Shown here: positions 17,054 through 25,801 of the stretch, one piece after another | Layout: every line of letters begins with the position of its first letter | How positions within the stretch are numbered: position 1 is the first letter of the stretch | Origin: Salinisphaera aquimarina | GTDB lineage: Bacteria; Pseudomonadota; Gammaproteobacteria; Nevskiales; Salinisphaeraceae | Direction of reading: 5' to 3' | DNA length: 64,000 nucleotides | NCBI RefSeq assembly: GCF_042643355.1 | Contig: NZ_JBHRSS010000003.1 | Location: 620,001 to 684,000 of the forward strand | Notes under the pieces: generated by a model | Told to the model about the DNA's origin: nothing | The model's database searches: none | Seen by the model: only the letters and a program-made list of their open reading frames with translations | Translations under genes and position numbers: made by a program

Positions 17054-19327
17054 TCAACCCACCTCGGCCCCGTCGGCGAGCATGTCGGCGATGCCGATCG
17101 GGAAATGCCGCACCCGTTTACCAGTGGCGTGCCAGACCGCGTTGGCGATGGCGCCCGCGGTGCCGGTGACGCCGATCTCGCCCACGCCCTTGATGCCGAG
17201 CACGTTGACGTGCGGATCGTCCTCATCGACGACCAGCGCTTCGATGGACCCCACGTCGGCGTTGACCGGCACGCGATATTCGGCAAGATCGGCATTCATG
17301 ATCCGGCCCGTGCGGGCGTCGATATCGGCCTTCTCGTGCAGCGCGAAGCCCAGCCCCCAGATCATGGCGCCGAAGAACTGGCTTTCGACCATGCGCGGGT
17401 TGATCACACGCCCGGCCGCGAACGCGCCGACCATGCGGGTGACGCGGATCTGGCCGAGATCGGGATCGACCTTGACCTCGGCGAACACCGCGCCGTGGGC
17501 GTGCATGGCATAGCGTTCGGCCACATCGGCGTCGGCCCGCCCGCGGCCGTGGCCTTCGATCTCGGCGACCCCGGCGCGGCGTAGCACGTCCGCATAGTTC
17601 TCGCCGCGCACGCCGTCGTCGACGACCTCCAGCCGGCCCCAACGGGCCACGACCTGATCGGCCGCCACGCCATGCAGCGGCGAATCAGGGTCGGCGATGG
17701 CCATCTCGACGAGCTTGGCGATCACGTCGCGCCCGGCCGCATCGATGGCGTTGCCCACGGTCGCCGTGTGACCGGAACCGCCGGCCACACCGGCATCGGG
17801 CAGATCGGAGGCGCCGGCATTGAACACCGTCCGGTCGAGTTCCAACTTGAGGCTGTCGGCGGAAATCTGGGCAAGCGCGGTCCATGCGCCCTGGCCCATG
17901 TCCTGGGCGCCGGTCTCGACCACCCCGGTGCCGTCGGCGCGGAGGATCGCCCGGGCCTCGGCCTCGAACATCACCACCGGAAAGCTGGCGGTGCCCACGC
18001 CCCAGCCGACGAGCAGGCCGTTGTCGTCGCGCATCGAGCGCGGTTCGAGCAGGCGCTTGCGCCAGCCGAAGCGCTCGGCCGCCTGGGCATAGCACTCGCG
18101 CAGCCGCTTGGAAGAGAACGGCTTGCCGGAGATCGGCTCGTGCTCGGCGTAGTTGGCCAGCCGGAACGCCAGCGGGTCCATCCCGCAGGCTCGCGCGGCC
18201 TCGTCGATCGCCGATTCCAGCGCGACCGAGCCGCTTGCTTCGCCGGGGGCGCGCATGAACATCGGCGTGCCCGTATGCACGCGCACGGCGTCGTGGGTGG
18301 TCGAGATCGCCGGACTGGCGTAGATCGTGTGCGAGATATTGGAGGCCGGCTCGAAGAACTCGTCGAACACCGACGATGTGGTGCGCGTGTGATGCGACAG
18401 CGCGGTGAGCTTGCCGGCCTCGTCCATGCCGAGCCGCAGCGTCTGGCGCGTCGCCCCGCGATGGCCGAGCGGCCCGTACATCTGGGCGCGCGTGGGCACC
18501 AGCTTGACCGGGCGACCAACCAGCTTGGCGGCGAGAATACCCAGTACCTGCGGGCTCATCATCGCGCCTTTGCAACCGAAGCCACCGCCCAGATACGGGC
18601 TGCGGATGAAGATATCGTCGGCGTCGATGCCGAACAGCCCGGCGAGGCGGCCGCGCGCGATGGTCATGGCCTGACTGGGCGTATCGATAATGAGTTTGTC
18701 GCCGTCCCAGACCGCGACGATGGCATGCGGCTCCATCGGGTTGTGATACTGCGCGGGCGTGTCGTAGGTCGCCTCGAGACGGCGACTGGCCCCGGCCAGA
18801 CCGGCTTCGACGTCGCCGACATGGGCCGCGCTGGGGAAACCCGGGCCCACCGCATCCGGCACGAATGCCTCGCCGGCATTCATGTCAAGCCGAGGGATCT
18901 CGACGTCGTACCGCGGCGCAAGCAGGGCCGCGCCCTCGGTCGCGGCCTCGAAGGTCTCGGCGATGACCACCGCGATCGCCTGGTTGGCATAGCGCACGCG
19001 ATCGTTCTGCAGCAGGTCGAGCCGGAACATGAACGGGTCGTCGCGATCGTCCGGGTCCTTGGCCAGCGCCGGGCGGTTGGCCGGCGTCATCACCTCGACC
19101 ACACCGGGATGCGCCTTCGCAGCCTCGACGTCGAGCGCGCTCACGCGGCCGTTGGCGATCGTGGCCACCGCCATCACGGCGTGCAGCATGCCGTTCGGGT
19201 GGTTGTCCGCGGCATAGACGGCCGCGCCCGTGACCTTGACCACGCCTTCCTGGCGCTTGAGGGGCTGGCCAATGCTGGCCTGTTGGCGCTGGCGCGCCGG
19301 TGCGGTGATGGGAGCGAAATCAGACAT
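17054..19327 (-). CDS. molybdopterin-binding subunit of xanthine dehydrogenase-family enzyme (PaoC-like)
   Basis: Large catalytic subunit, 757 aa, of a three-subunit molybdenum hydroxylase. It begins with the family signature QPLKRQEGVVKVTGAAVYAAD (quoted without its ends) and carries the Mo-cofactor segments GGGFGCKG, RAPGEASGSVALES and, near the C-terminus, GIKGVGEIGVTGTAGAIAN, whose Glu is the catalytic base. It binds molybdopterin cytosine dinucleotide and oxidises aldehydes or N-heterocycles. The start is the ATG at 19327 behind a GGAGA site; it overlaps the FAD-subunit stop by 8 bases, implying translational coupling. Last gene of the operon. Confidence 0.9.
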   Translation of the reverse strand: MSDFAPITAPARQRQQASIGQPLKRQEGVVKVTGAAVYAADNHPNGMLHAVMAVATIANGRVSALDVEAAKAHPGVVEVMTPANRPALAKDPDDRDDPFMFRLDLLQNDRVRYANQAIAVVIAETFEAATEGAALLAPRYDVEIPRLDMNAGEAFVPDAVGPGFPSAAHVGDVEAGLAGASRRLEATYDTPAQYHNPMEPHAIVAVWDGDKLIIDTPSQAMTIARGRLAGLFGIDADDIFIRSPYLGGGFGCKGAMMSPQVLGILAAKLVGRPVKLVPTRAQMYGPLGHRGATRQTLRLGMDEAGKLTALSHHTRTTSSVFDEFFEPASNISHTIYASPAISTTHDAVRVHTGTPMFMRAPGEASGSVALESAIDEAARACGMDPLAFRLANYAEHEPISGKPFSSKRLRECYAQAAERFGWRKRLLEPRSMRDDNGLLVGWGVGTASFPVVMFEAEARAILRADGTGVVETGAQDMGQGAWTALAQISADSLKLELDRTVFNAGASDLPDAGVAGGSGHTATVGNAIDAAGRDVIAKLVEMAIADPDSPLHGVAADQVVARWGRLEVVDDGVRGENYADVLRRAGVAEIEGHGRGRADADVAERYAMHAHGAVFAEVKVDPDLGQIRVTRMVGAFAAGRVINPRMVESQFFGAMIWGLGFALHEKADIDARTGRIMNADLAEYRVPVNADVGSIEALVVDEDDPHVNVLGIKGVGEIGVTGTAGAIANAVWHATGKRVRHFPIGIADMLADGAEVG

Positions 19328-20381
19328 GAGCGAGCTCTCCATGTGCGGTGGCGAAAGGCGAGGCCGGCAGCGCCGGCAACTCGTGCGGCGTGCCGGCCGC
19401 GGCGCGGGCGAGCACGCGGGCGACGACGTTCTGCCCGAGCCGGATCTTGTATTCGTTGTCGCCGGAGGCGGTCGCCTCCGCGAATGCGGCCCGACCTGCT
19501 GCGGCGAAGGCCTCGACGTTGGCTTTCTCGCCGATCAGTCCGGCCTCGGCCGCACGCGCCCGCCACGGTTTGGCCGCGACGCCGCCGAGCGCAATACGGG
19601 CATCCGTAATCGTACCCGCGTCATCGATCCCCAGCGCCACCGCCGCCGACGCCAGCGCGAACGCATAGGACGTGCGCTCGCGCACCTTCAGGTAACGAGA
19701 ACGCCAGGCAAGTGCGGCGGCTTCGGCCGGCAGCCGCACGCCGACGATGAGTTCGCCGCGCGCGAGCGCTGTCTCCTCATGCGGCGTCTCGCCGGGCAGG
19801 AGATGGAAGTCGGTCAGCGGCACTTCGCGCCTGCCTTCACGCCCGGCGATCTCGACGACCGCGTCGAGCGCGGCGAGTGCCACGCAGAAATCCGAGGGAT
19901 GCGTTGCGATGCAGGCATCGCTCCAACCGAGCACGGCATGGTTGGCGTTGTGGCCGTCGCGCGCATCGCAGCCGGCACCCGGCTCGCGCCGGTTGCAGGC
20001 GCTGGCGGTGTCGTAGAAATAGGCACAGCGGGTGCGCTGCATGAGGTTGCCGCCGACGGTCGCGGCGTTGCGCAGCTGCGGCGAAGCGCCGGACAGCAGC
20101 GCCTCGGCGACCGCGGGAAAGTCGCGCGCGAACTTGTCGTCGTGGGCCAGGTCCGAGTTTTTCACCAGCGCGCCGACGCTCGCACCGCCGTCGCTGTCAC
20201 GTTCGATCGCGTTCAGCGCCGGCAGGTGGGTGATATCGACCAGGCGCGTCGGCCGCATCGCGCCGCCCTTCATCAAGTCGAGCAGGTTGGTGCCGGCCGC
20301 GAGATAGGCCGAGCCCGGCTCGCTCGCCGCGGCCACGGCCTCGTCGATCGACGCCGGGCGAATATAGTCGAAGGGATTCAT
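19320..20381 (-). CDS. FAD-binding subunit of molybdenum hydroxylase (PaoB-like)
   Basis: 353-aa CO dehydrogenase medium-subunit-type flavoprotein passing electrons from the iron-sulfur subunit to the acceptor. FAD contacts are visible in YLAAGTNLLDLMKGG and the TVGGNLMQRTRC loop. After that loop come clustered cysteines (RCAYFYD, SACNRREPGAGCDA), the extra [4Fe-4S] ligand pattern known in PaoB and 4-hydroxybenzoyl-CoA reductase-type subunits. The start at 20381 overlaps the upstream stop as ATGA; a longer reading frame beginning at 20468 lies inside the upstream gene and is rejected. Confidence 0.9.
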   Translation of the reverse strand: MNPFDYIRPASIDEAVAAASEPGSAYLAAGTNLLDLMKGGAMRPTRLVDITHLPALNAIERDSDGGASVGALVKNSDLAHDDKFARDFPAVAEALLSGASPQLRNAATVGGNLMQRTRCAYFYDTASACNRREPGAGCDARDGHNANHAVLGWSDACIATHPSDFCVALAALDAVVEIAGREGRREVPLTDFHLLPGETPHEETALARGELIVGVRLPAEAAALAWRSRYLKVRERTSYAFALASAAVALGIDDAGTITDARIALGGVAAKPWRARAAEAGLIGEKANVEAFAAAGRAAFAEATASGDNEYKIRLGQNVVARVLARAAAGTPHELPALPASPFATAHGELAHV

Positions 20382-20875
20382 GCCGCACCCCGCTCGCGCT
20401 GGCCGACGGTGACACGTTCGGCCTCCAGCACCGCCTCGACGATGCCGGCATAGGCGCCGCAACGACACAGGTTGCCGCTCATCTGCTCGCGCACCCGCTC
20501 CGGATCACCGTGGACCCGCGCCTCGCGCAGCAGGCCGATCGCACTCATGATCTGGCCCGGCGTGCAGTAACCGCACTGAAAGCCGTCGTGGTCGATGAAA
20601 GCCTGCTGCACCGGGTGCAACACGGGGCCGTCGGCCACACCCTCGATGGTCTCGACGGTGGCGCCGTCGATGCTGGCGGCCAGCGTCAGGCAGGCGTTCA
20701 CCCGCCGACCGTCGACGAGCACCGTGCAGGCGCCGCACTGGCCGCGGTCGCAGCCTTTCTTGGTGCCGGTGAGTTCGAGCCGCTCGCGCAGCAGATCGAG
20801 CAGCGTGACGCGTGGATCGTCGAGATCGATCGCACGCGACTCGCCATTGAGTTTGACTTGAATGGACAACGACAT
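20378..20875 (-). CDS. 2Fe-2S subunit of molybdenum hydroxylase (PaoA-like)
   Basis: 165-aa small subunit with two [2Fe-2S] clusters. The plant-type cluster ligands are CDRGQCGACTVL and the downstream NACLTL; the second, four-Cys cluster is QCGYCTPGQ and GNLCRCGAY. These are the canonical spacings. The ATG at 20875 follows a strong GGAGG; extensions upstream are not supported, and without them there is no Tat signal, so unlike E. coli PaoA the enzyme would be cytoplasmic. First gene of the operon, divergent from a TetR gene. Confidence 0.92.
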   Translation of the reverse strand: MSLSIQVKLNGESRAIDLDDPRVTLLDLLRERLELTGTKKGCDRGQCGACTVLVDGRRVNACLTLAASIDGATVETIEGVADGPVLHPVQQAFIDHDGFQCGYCTPGQIMSAIGLLREARVHGDPERVREQMSGNLCRCGAYAGIVEAVLEAERVTVGQRERGAA

Positions 20876-20915
20876 GCGCAGCCTCCGGTAAGATGACGCA
20901 TAAAACCCGTGACCA

Positions 20916-20939
20916 CGAAACGAGACACACATCGTTTCG
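20916..20939. promoter_or_regulatory. dyad operator candidate 1 (TetR)
   Basis: Perfect inverted repeat CGAAACGA-N8-TCGTTTCG in the leader of the molybdenum hydroxylase operon, downstream of its predicted promoter. Length and form suit a TetR dimer pair. Confidence 0.5.
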
Positions 20940-20951
20940 CGACATTCAATC

Positions 20952-20981
20952 AATATACGGAGGCCACCTCCGTTTTGTAAA
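20952..20981 (-). promoter_or_regulatory. predicted promoter of the molybdenum hydroxylase operon
   Basis: On the minus strand, TTTACA and TATATT separated by exactly 18 bases, 77 bases before the first start codon. The spacer contains a palindrome (20957-20973), a standard arrangement for repression by steric blockage of sigma-70 RNA polymerase. Confidence 0.55.
20957..20973. promoter_or_regulatory. dyad operator candidate 2 (TetR)
   Basis: ACGGAGG-CCA-CCTCCGT, a perfect 7-bp-arm inverted repeat sitting between the -35 and -10 hexamers of the leftward promoter and only 21 bases from the TetR start codon. It could also control the TetR gene itself. Confidence 0.55.
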
Positions 20982-20993
20982 GACACGTTAGCG

Positions 20994-21593
20994 ATGGCCA
21001 GTGACGAGGGGATGACAAAACCGCACCTACATCGCCCCCTGCGGGCCGATGCACGGCGCAATCGCGAGCGACTGCTCGCCGCCGCCCGCACCGTATTCGC
21101 CGCGGACGGCGCCAACGCGAGTCTGCAAGGTGTCGCGCGCGAGGCCGGCGTGGGCATCGGCACGCTGTATCGGCATTTCCCCGCGCGCGAGATGCTCTAT
21201 ACGGCTGTCTACGAACAGGAAGTCGATCACCTGGTGACAATGGCCGGGTCGCTGGCAGAAGCCCATGAACCGGTCGCGGCCCTGCGCGAATGGCTGCAAG
21301 CGCTCGTGGCGCTCGTGGCGACCAAGACCGGGATGATCTCCGCGCTGGCTATTTCAGCCGAAACCAAGTCGGCCGTATCCCGCGCCACGTCCGAGCGGCT
21401 GATCACCACCCTCGGCGGCCTGCTCGACCGATGCGTCGCACACCGGTCCCTTCGCGACGCCCTCGCACCGCGTGAATTGCTCCACGCGGTGGTCGGCATG
21501 TGCCTGATTCAGGACGTCCCCGACTGGCAGGTTCGCGTAGCTACAATGATTGATGTGCTGATCGATGGGCTGCGTAGTTCGCCGAGGGACTGA
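20994..21593 (+). CDS. TetR family transcriptional regulator
   Basis: 199-aa repressor. The N-terminal helix-turn-helix (residues about 20-65: RNRERLLAAARTVFAADG, then VAREAGVGIGTLYRHFPAR) is standard TetR; the C-terminal ligand domain is variable. It is divergent from the molybdenum hydroxylase operon, with two dyads in the 118-bp shared region. By family habit it should repress the operon until its ligand, perhaps the enzyme's aldehyde or heterocycle substrate, binds. Start ATG 20994 is plausible but has a weak ribosome site; an ATG at 21012 is an alternative. Confidence 0.88.
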   Translation: MASDEGMTKPHLHRPLRADARRNRERLLAAARTVFAADGANASLQGVAREAGVGIGTLYRHFPAREMLYTAVYEQEVDHLVTMAGSLAEAHEPVAALREWLQALVALVATKTGMISALAISAETKSAVSRATSERLITTLGGLLDRCVAHRSLRDALAPRELLHAVVGMCLIQDVPDWQVRVATMIDVLIDGLRSSPRD

Positions 21594-21673
21594 GTCCGAG
21601 CATCCCTACCACCAGCGGGCCGAGCGTCGCACTCGTAACCTGAATAACTTCGGGAATGTGGCCGTGCAAGACC

Positions 21674-21709
21674 TGACCTTAAATCCCGCTGTGACCCTAA
21701 ATCCCGCTG
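21674..21709. repeat. 18-bp tandem duplication
   Basis: Two adjacent, nearly identical 18-mers (TGACC-T/C-TAAATCCCGCTG) and a third partial TAAATC, in the 237-bp gap between the TetR and LysR stop codons. No function is apparent. Confidence 0.6.
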
Positions 21710-21830
21710 CTAAATCGCGATGGGTCTTCAGGGCGCTACGCAAGCAGAGCGGCTCGACCGCGCGCAGTTGGCTGCCTCGGACCTGCTTTAGCATTTACCA
21801 GCGGATCAATCAGATCGCCGCCCAGGAATT

Positions 21831-22742
21831 TCACGGGTCCCGCGATGCTTCGGCCTCGATCCAGCGCCGGAATGCACTATGCGCCTGGGCATCGCGCACG
21901 ACCGGCTCCCGCCAGACCAGATGCCAAGCATAATCGTCTTCGATCTCGACGTCGAACAGGCGGATTAGGCGATGGGCAGCAATATCTTCGGCAGCAAGCG
22001 TTGCGCGGGCAAGCGCAACCCCTTGGCCCATGGCAGCGGCCTGCAGGACAAGCGCGGCGTCATCATAAATCGGGCCTTCCTCCGGTTCCGGCGCATCGAG
22101 ACCTGCGGCAATCAGCCATGGCCGCCACTTTTGTCGGGGGGAGCGAATCACGGTGACCGACAACAGGTCACGCGGCGCGGCGAGCCTGTGCAGGTTCGCG
22201 AAATTCGGACTGCAAACCGGGTAAATGGTACTTGCCATCAGCTTGATCGATTGTAGCCCCGGCCATTCCCCCGGGCCGTACCGAATGGCAAGGTCGATGC
22301 CGTCGCGACCATCAAGCGTAGTCAGTGTTGCGGTTGGGCGGATCGCGATCTCTACATCGGGACAGTCGGCCTGAAACCCGGCGATCCGCGGAACCAGCCA
22401 ACGCGCCGCAAAGCTCGGTAGGACGCTGACATTCAAGGTCCGCTGCGCATCCTTGTGCCGGGCGCGGCTGCGCGCTGCGACGAATGCTTTTGCGAGTTGC
22501 TTCAGCCCCTGACGTATGTCGAGCACGAGTATTTGTCCGGCATCAGTCAGGATCATGCGTTGGCCATCGCGTACAAAAAGGCGGTTGCCGAGATCACGTT
22601 CCAGCCGGGCGACATGGTGGCTGATGGCGCCATGGGTCAGCGAAAGCTCTTCGGCCGCGCGACTGTAACTCAGGTGGCGCGCCGCGGCCTCGAATGCTCG
22701 GAGAGTCTGGAGTGGAGGGATGTACTCAATCATTCCCGTCAA
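21831..22742 (-). CDS. LysR family transcriptional regulator, GcvA-like
   Basis: 303-aa LysR-type regulator. The helix-turn-helix (HLSYSRAAEELSLTHGAIS and HHVARLERDLGNRLF) is of the GcvA subgroup. The effector domain follows from about residue 95. It is divergent from an MFS permease gene with a textbook LysR box between them, so it almost certainly controls that permease. Start is ATG 22742, with a second ATG three codons on. Codon and base use here and in the MFS gene look less GC-biased than the neighbours, consistent with a separate origin. Confidence 0.88.
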   Translation of the reverse strand: MTGMIEYIPPLQTLRAFEAAARHLSYSRAAEELSLTHGAISHHVARLERDLGNRLFVRDGQRMILTDAGQILVLDIRQGLKQLAKAFVAARSRARHKDAQRTLNVSVLPSFAARWLVPRIAGFQADCPDVEIAIRPTATLTTLDGRDGIDLAIRYGPGEWPGLQSIKLMASTIYPVCSPNFANLHRLAAPRDLLSVTVIRSPRQKWRPWLIAAGLDAPEPEEGPIYDDAALVLQAAAMGQGVALARATLAAEDIAAHRLIRLFDVEIEDDYAWHLVWREPVVRDAQAHSAFRRWIEAEASRDP

Positions 22743-22747
22743 TATAG

Positions 22748-22764
22748 CTCACATCCAACGTGAG
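22748..22764. promoter_or_regulatory. dyad next to LysR start
   Basis: CTCAC-N7-GTGAG, six bases upstream of the LysR ATG. It may be the autoregulatory half of the LysR control region. Confidence 0.35.
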
Positions 22765-22798
22765 TCCATTTCATTCGCCTCTGGGCATTTTGGGTCGT

Positions 22799-22813
22799 AT
22801 TCTCTCTGAGAAT
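22799..22813. promoter_or_regulatory. LysR-type binding box
   Basis: ATTCTCTCTGAGAAT: perfect 6-bp arms around three bases and an exact T-N11-A core (ATTC-N7-GAAT), the classical LysR recognition pattern. It lies midway between the divergent LysR and MFS genes. Confidence 0.6.
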
Positions 22814-22877
22814 ATCCAGGCGAGCACCCGCGCTCTTGGAAATAACACTCACATCCGTTTGTCCTGGAGCGACAGGT

Positions 22878-24107
22878 TTGCCCAACACAATAGCCCCCGA
22901 AACCGCTGGCTTCGCGCGGCCAAGTGAGCCGGAGAAGTCGCTCACACCTCTCTGGGTCGTGATTGGCTTAGCCATGGGGCCTGCCGTCGCGCTTGGTCTG
23001 GCTCGGTTTGCCTATGCGCTCCTTCTACCCCCGATGCGGGCCGCGCTGGGCTGGAGCTATGCCGCAGCCGGCGCCCTGAACACGTCCAATGCCGTTGGCT
23101 ACCTTGCCGGTGCGCTTGCGGCCACCGCAATGGTCAGGCGGTTCGGCGACAAGCGGGTCTTTGCTCTCGGACTGTTGCTGACGGCTCTGACGGTCGGTGC
23201 TTGCGGCATTACGTCGTCATACGGGGGCCAATTGGTCCTTCGCTTCATTGCTGGCTTCACCGGCGCGGCGGCCTTTGTCGCAGGGGCCGGCCTGACCTCT
23301 GCCGCAGCCCATGGGGGCGGTTCGAGCCGAGCACCCATGCTGTTCGGTGTCTATTTCGCGGGAGGCGGCCTGGGTGTCACCGCATCGGCGCTTGCGGCAC
23401 CCCCGCTGATTCAACTGGCCGGATGGCGCGGCGGCTGGCTTGCCTTGGGCGGCCTCGCACTGGCCGCGACGGTATTCGGCTGTTCCGTACTATCACGCGC
23501 GCCCGCGACAGTGACCTCCGTGGGGAGCGAGATGCGAGGCGGGTGGTCGGCGCGCTTTCTGGCGCCGAAGCTCATTGCCTATGGCCTGTTCGGTGCAGGC
23601 TATATTGCCTATGCCACGTTCATAATCGCTTATCTCAAAACTGTGGAGCAGCTTTCGGGGTCGAACCTGTCGGCCTTCTGGGCGGCTCTTGGCCTCTCGT
23701 CCATTGTCGCAGCTTTCGCATGGGGGCCTGTGCTCGGCAGATTGAAGGGCGGGTGGGGAACCGCTGCCACGATTTTCACGGTGACGGTGGGTGCAGCGAT
23801 GCCGATGGTTTGGGGCGGCGTTGCCGGGGCGTTCCTCTCGGCCATCCTGTTTGGTGGCTCCTTCCTTGCGGTCGTCGCTTCGGTAACGTCCTTCGCGCGC
23901 CGCGCGGCCCGTCCGCATGCCTGGACGTCCGTGATTGCTGCCCTGACGGTCGCCTTTGGGATTGGCCAAAGCATCGGTCCGGTGCTCAGCGGTGCCATGT
24001 CGGACGGCGCTGGCGGCATCAAGGCGGGCCTTTGGCTATCGGTCTTCACGTTGGCGGTAGCCTGCGCCATTGCCGCGATGCAGGCCGAGCCGAAGGCACT
24101 GCCATGA
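22878..24107 (+). CDS. MFS transporter, YbfB/YjiJ family
   Basis: Inner-membrane permease of about 409 aa with twelve predicted helices. The start of the membrane part, GPAVALGLARFAYALLLPPM, and LGWSYAAAGALNTSNAVGYL (each trimmed) are typical of the YbfB/YjiJ MFS family; MVRRFGDKRVF is the A-motif-like loop. Translation probably begins at the TTG at 22878, eight bases after a GGAG; a TTG at 22836 lacks this. Divergent LysR regulator with a shared box. Function in the family is unknown (possible exporters). The following gene is a broken flavin-type oxidase. Confidence 0.82.
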   Translation: MPNTIAPETAGFARPSEPEKSLTPLWVVIGLAMGPAVALGLARFAYALLLPPMRAALGWSYAAAGALNTSNAVGYLAGALAATAMVRRFGDKRVFALGLLLTALTVGACGITSSYGGQLVLRFIAGFTGAAAFVAGAGLTSAAAHGGGSSRAPMLFGVYFAGGGLGVTASALAAPPLIQLAGWRGGWLALGGLALAATVFGCSVLSRAPATVTSVGSEMRGGWSARFLAPKLIAYGLFGAGYIAYATFIIAYLKTVEQLSGSNLSAFWAALGLSSIVAAFAWGPVLGRLKGGWGTAATIFTVTVGAAMPMVWGGVAGAFLSAILFGGSFLAVVASVTSFARRAARPHAWTSVIAALTVAFGIGQSIGPVLSGAMSDGAGGIKAGLWLSVFTLAVACAIAAMQAEPKALP

Positions 24108-24223
24108 AGACCTAAATATCTACCGAAAGACTTCGGCATCTTGCGAATTTCGCCGAAGGTCAGATCATTCGCTCGGAGAGACAGACAAAGAACGACTTTC
24201 GATCGCACGATAGTCAGGATGAA

Positions 24224-24592
24224 ATGCCAACGCGGCATGACGAATGGCATGCCGGCGAACACATCATGCAGAAACACACCGGTTCAGCGGATGCGCCTGA
24301 ACGAGCCGCGTCGCAGATTCTGCGGCCCGATTTGAAGGAGGCGGCGCGGGCGTTTTTCGCAGGCATACCGTTCGTAGCCATCGGCTATCTCGATGCGCAA
24401 GGCAGGCCTGGTGGCACGCTGGTTTCCGGAGCGCCGGGTTTCACCTGGAGTCCCGACCCGCTTTTATTGCGGGTCGATTGAGCGCCGGGCCAGGGCGATC
24501 CGCTAAGGGAGCTGCTGCAACCCGGCGCGCCGGTCGGGCTCATTGGGATCGAGCTTTCGACGCGGCGGCGAAATCGAGTCAACCGCACATAG
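24224..24592 (+). pseudogene. pyridoxamine 5'-phosphate oxidase-like protein, interrupted by in-frame stop
   Basis: Reads as the N-terminal part of the split-barrel flavin-binding PPOX-like family that begins with a WHAGE segment: here EWHAGEHIMQ, then FFAGIPFVAIGYLDAQGRPG and SGAPGFTWSPDPLLLRVD. A TGA at 24479-24481 follows, but homology-like sequence resumes in the same frame (PGQGDPLRELLQPGAPVG, then LIGIELSTRRRNRVN) until a TAG at 24590. The rest of the family's C-terminal half is absent. So it carries both a nonsense codon and a truncation. AGGA precedes the ATG at 24224. Confidence 0.7.
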
Positions 24593-24633
24593 CGCACTTG
24601 GGGCAGCTCTTGCATTGTGCATCGACAGATTCA

Positions 24634-24956
24634 TCACCATTCCGGAATAGGCCGCTCACTCAAAACAACGCGATTCCCCGCCCCGTCGAACCGCGTCAAT
24701 TCCTGCCGCCCATGCCGGCAACGCACGTAGGTGGCGTTGACCACGCCTTTGGACGCGGCGAGGCAATCTTCTCTGGAACGCGGCTCAATGGTGATCCAAT
24801 GCGCCTGGCGGTCGCGCAGCGGCTGAACGGCGGCTTCGCCCACGCCGGCGCCGAAACTGCCAAACACCCGCCCCATGCATTCGCGACGCCGTCTGCATGG
24901 GCGCAGGTTGTCGCACTGGCAAAGACCGCCAGCCCGAACAGGGTTCGGTGGATCAA
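24634..24956 (-). pseudogene. possible small secreted protein with a frameshift
   Basis: Two minus-strand frames seem to belong together. One begins at a TTG at 24956, behind GGGGA, and encodes a signal-peptide-like MIHRTLFGLAVFASATTCAHA (start codon read as Met, quoted to 20 residues or so); the other ends at 24634 with WITIEPRSREDC, YVRCRHGRQEL and VLSERPIPEW, which has the paired-Cys look of a small periplasmic protein. A frameshift somewhere near 24800-24890 would join them. I do not recognise the family with certainty. Confidence 0.3.
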
Positions 24957-25196
24957 GATTTCCCCCTCGTTCCGCACGTCGATGCGCGCGCCCCTCATTC
25001 ATCTGGCTGTGCCATGCAGCCAAACCTTTCCTCGAAACACCGCACGAACGGTGCGCATGGGAAAGGCCCGCCGAAGCGGGCCTGTATCAGCTATTGGTCG
25101 TAGCCTGGCCGCAAACCAAGGCGTCTCAATGGATGAGCAAGCGCTTTATGGCGTGACCGGTTCACGACTTTACGACGAGCGGCGTCGATCACGCCG

Positions 25197-25301
25197 CTAA
25201 CGATAGCCCCGCTCGCGCTGATGCCGGACCGCGAGGAAGGTTGCGGTCGCGTCGTCGGTGATATCGAACTGGGGACGTAGTCTGCCTGGCCGAAGCTGAT
25301 C
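25197..25301 (-). pseudogene. possible C-terminal remnant of a RelE/ParE-type toxin
   Basis: A short minus-strand stretch ends FDITDDATATFLAVRHQRE-RGYR and stop. The pattern 'hydrophobic strand, AVRHQRE, GY' is common at the C-terminus of RelE/ParE-superfamily toxins. There is no start, no antitoxin gene and no upstream continuation, so if real it is only debris. Confidence 0.3.
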
Positions 25302-25666
25302 ACCGATCCAAGCTTGTTTTACGGGCTATAGAAAACGACAGCGAAAGTTTGAGCCTTTCCGGCGTCGATCCGGCTGAGATTTTCGCGCTGATGCGCGACT
25401 CCCTTTCGTTTGCTTGTCCAAACAAAAGGAAGCAAAGGAAAAGACACCCGGGTTGCGCGCCGGCTCACGCCGGTCCACTGCGATGCTCGCACCGAAGGGA
25501 TGCGGCAGAACTCGGGCTGCTGCGCAGCCCTCAGACATGCTGCCGCATGAAGCGGCCCTTTGGTGCTCCGCTTCTCGTCGCTCCACACGGGGCCCGAATA
25601 CAGGCAGCCAAGCCGCTACTCACTCCCGCTGTATACGTGCCCTTGGGCGCAGCGCCGAGCAGTGGA

Positions 25667-25742
25667 GGCCGAAAGAGAAAAAGACAGCCGGATGTTTGAG
25701 TCGCGCGTAGCGCGGCGAGTTTCCGGCTGTCCTCTTTCGGCC
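25667..25742. repeat. long imperfect hairpin inside the dispersed repeat
   Basis: Left arm 25667-25692 and right arm 25722-25742 pair over 21 bases: GGCCGAAAGAG with CTCTTTCGGCC and GACAGCCGGA with TCCGGCTGTC, with five unpaired bases on the left. The corresponding stem in copy B is at 37879-37917 (AGCAGCTGGA with TCCGGCTGCT). Confidence 0.75.
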
Positions 25743-25801
25743 GGAGCCGCGCAGGGCACCTATGCGCAGCATCGGCGCAAGACAGGGTGCCTTTTGTGTT
25801 G

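Noticed and set aside
17672..19609. 645-codon open frame on the plus strand
   Set aside because: Antisense to the molybdenum hydroxylase large subunit; no ribosome site and no recognisable domain.
25349..25710. Overlapping Cys/Arg/Pro-rich open frames
   Set aside because: They lie in the dispersed repeat, differ between copies and have no initiation signals.
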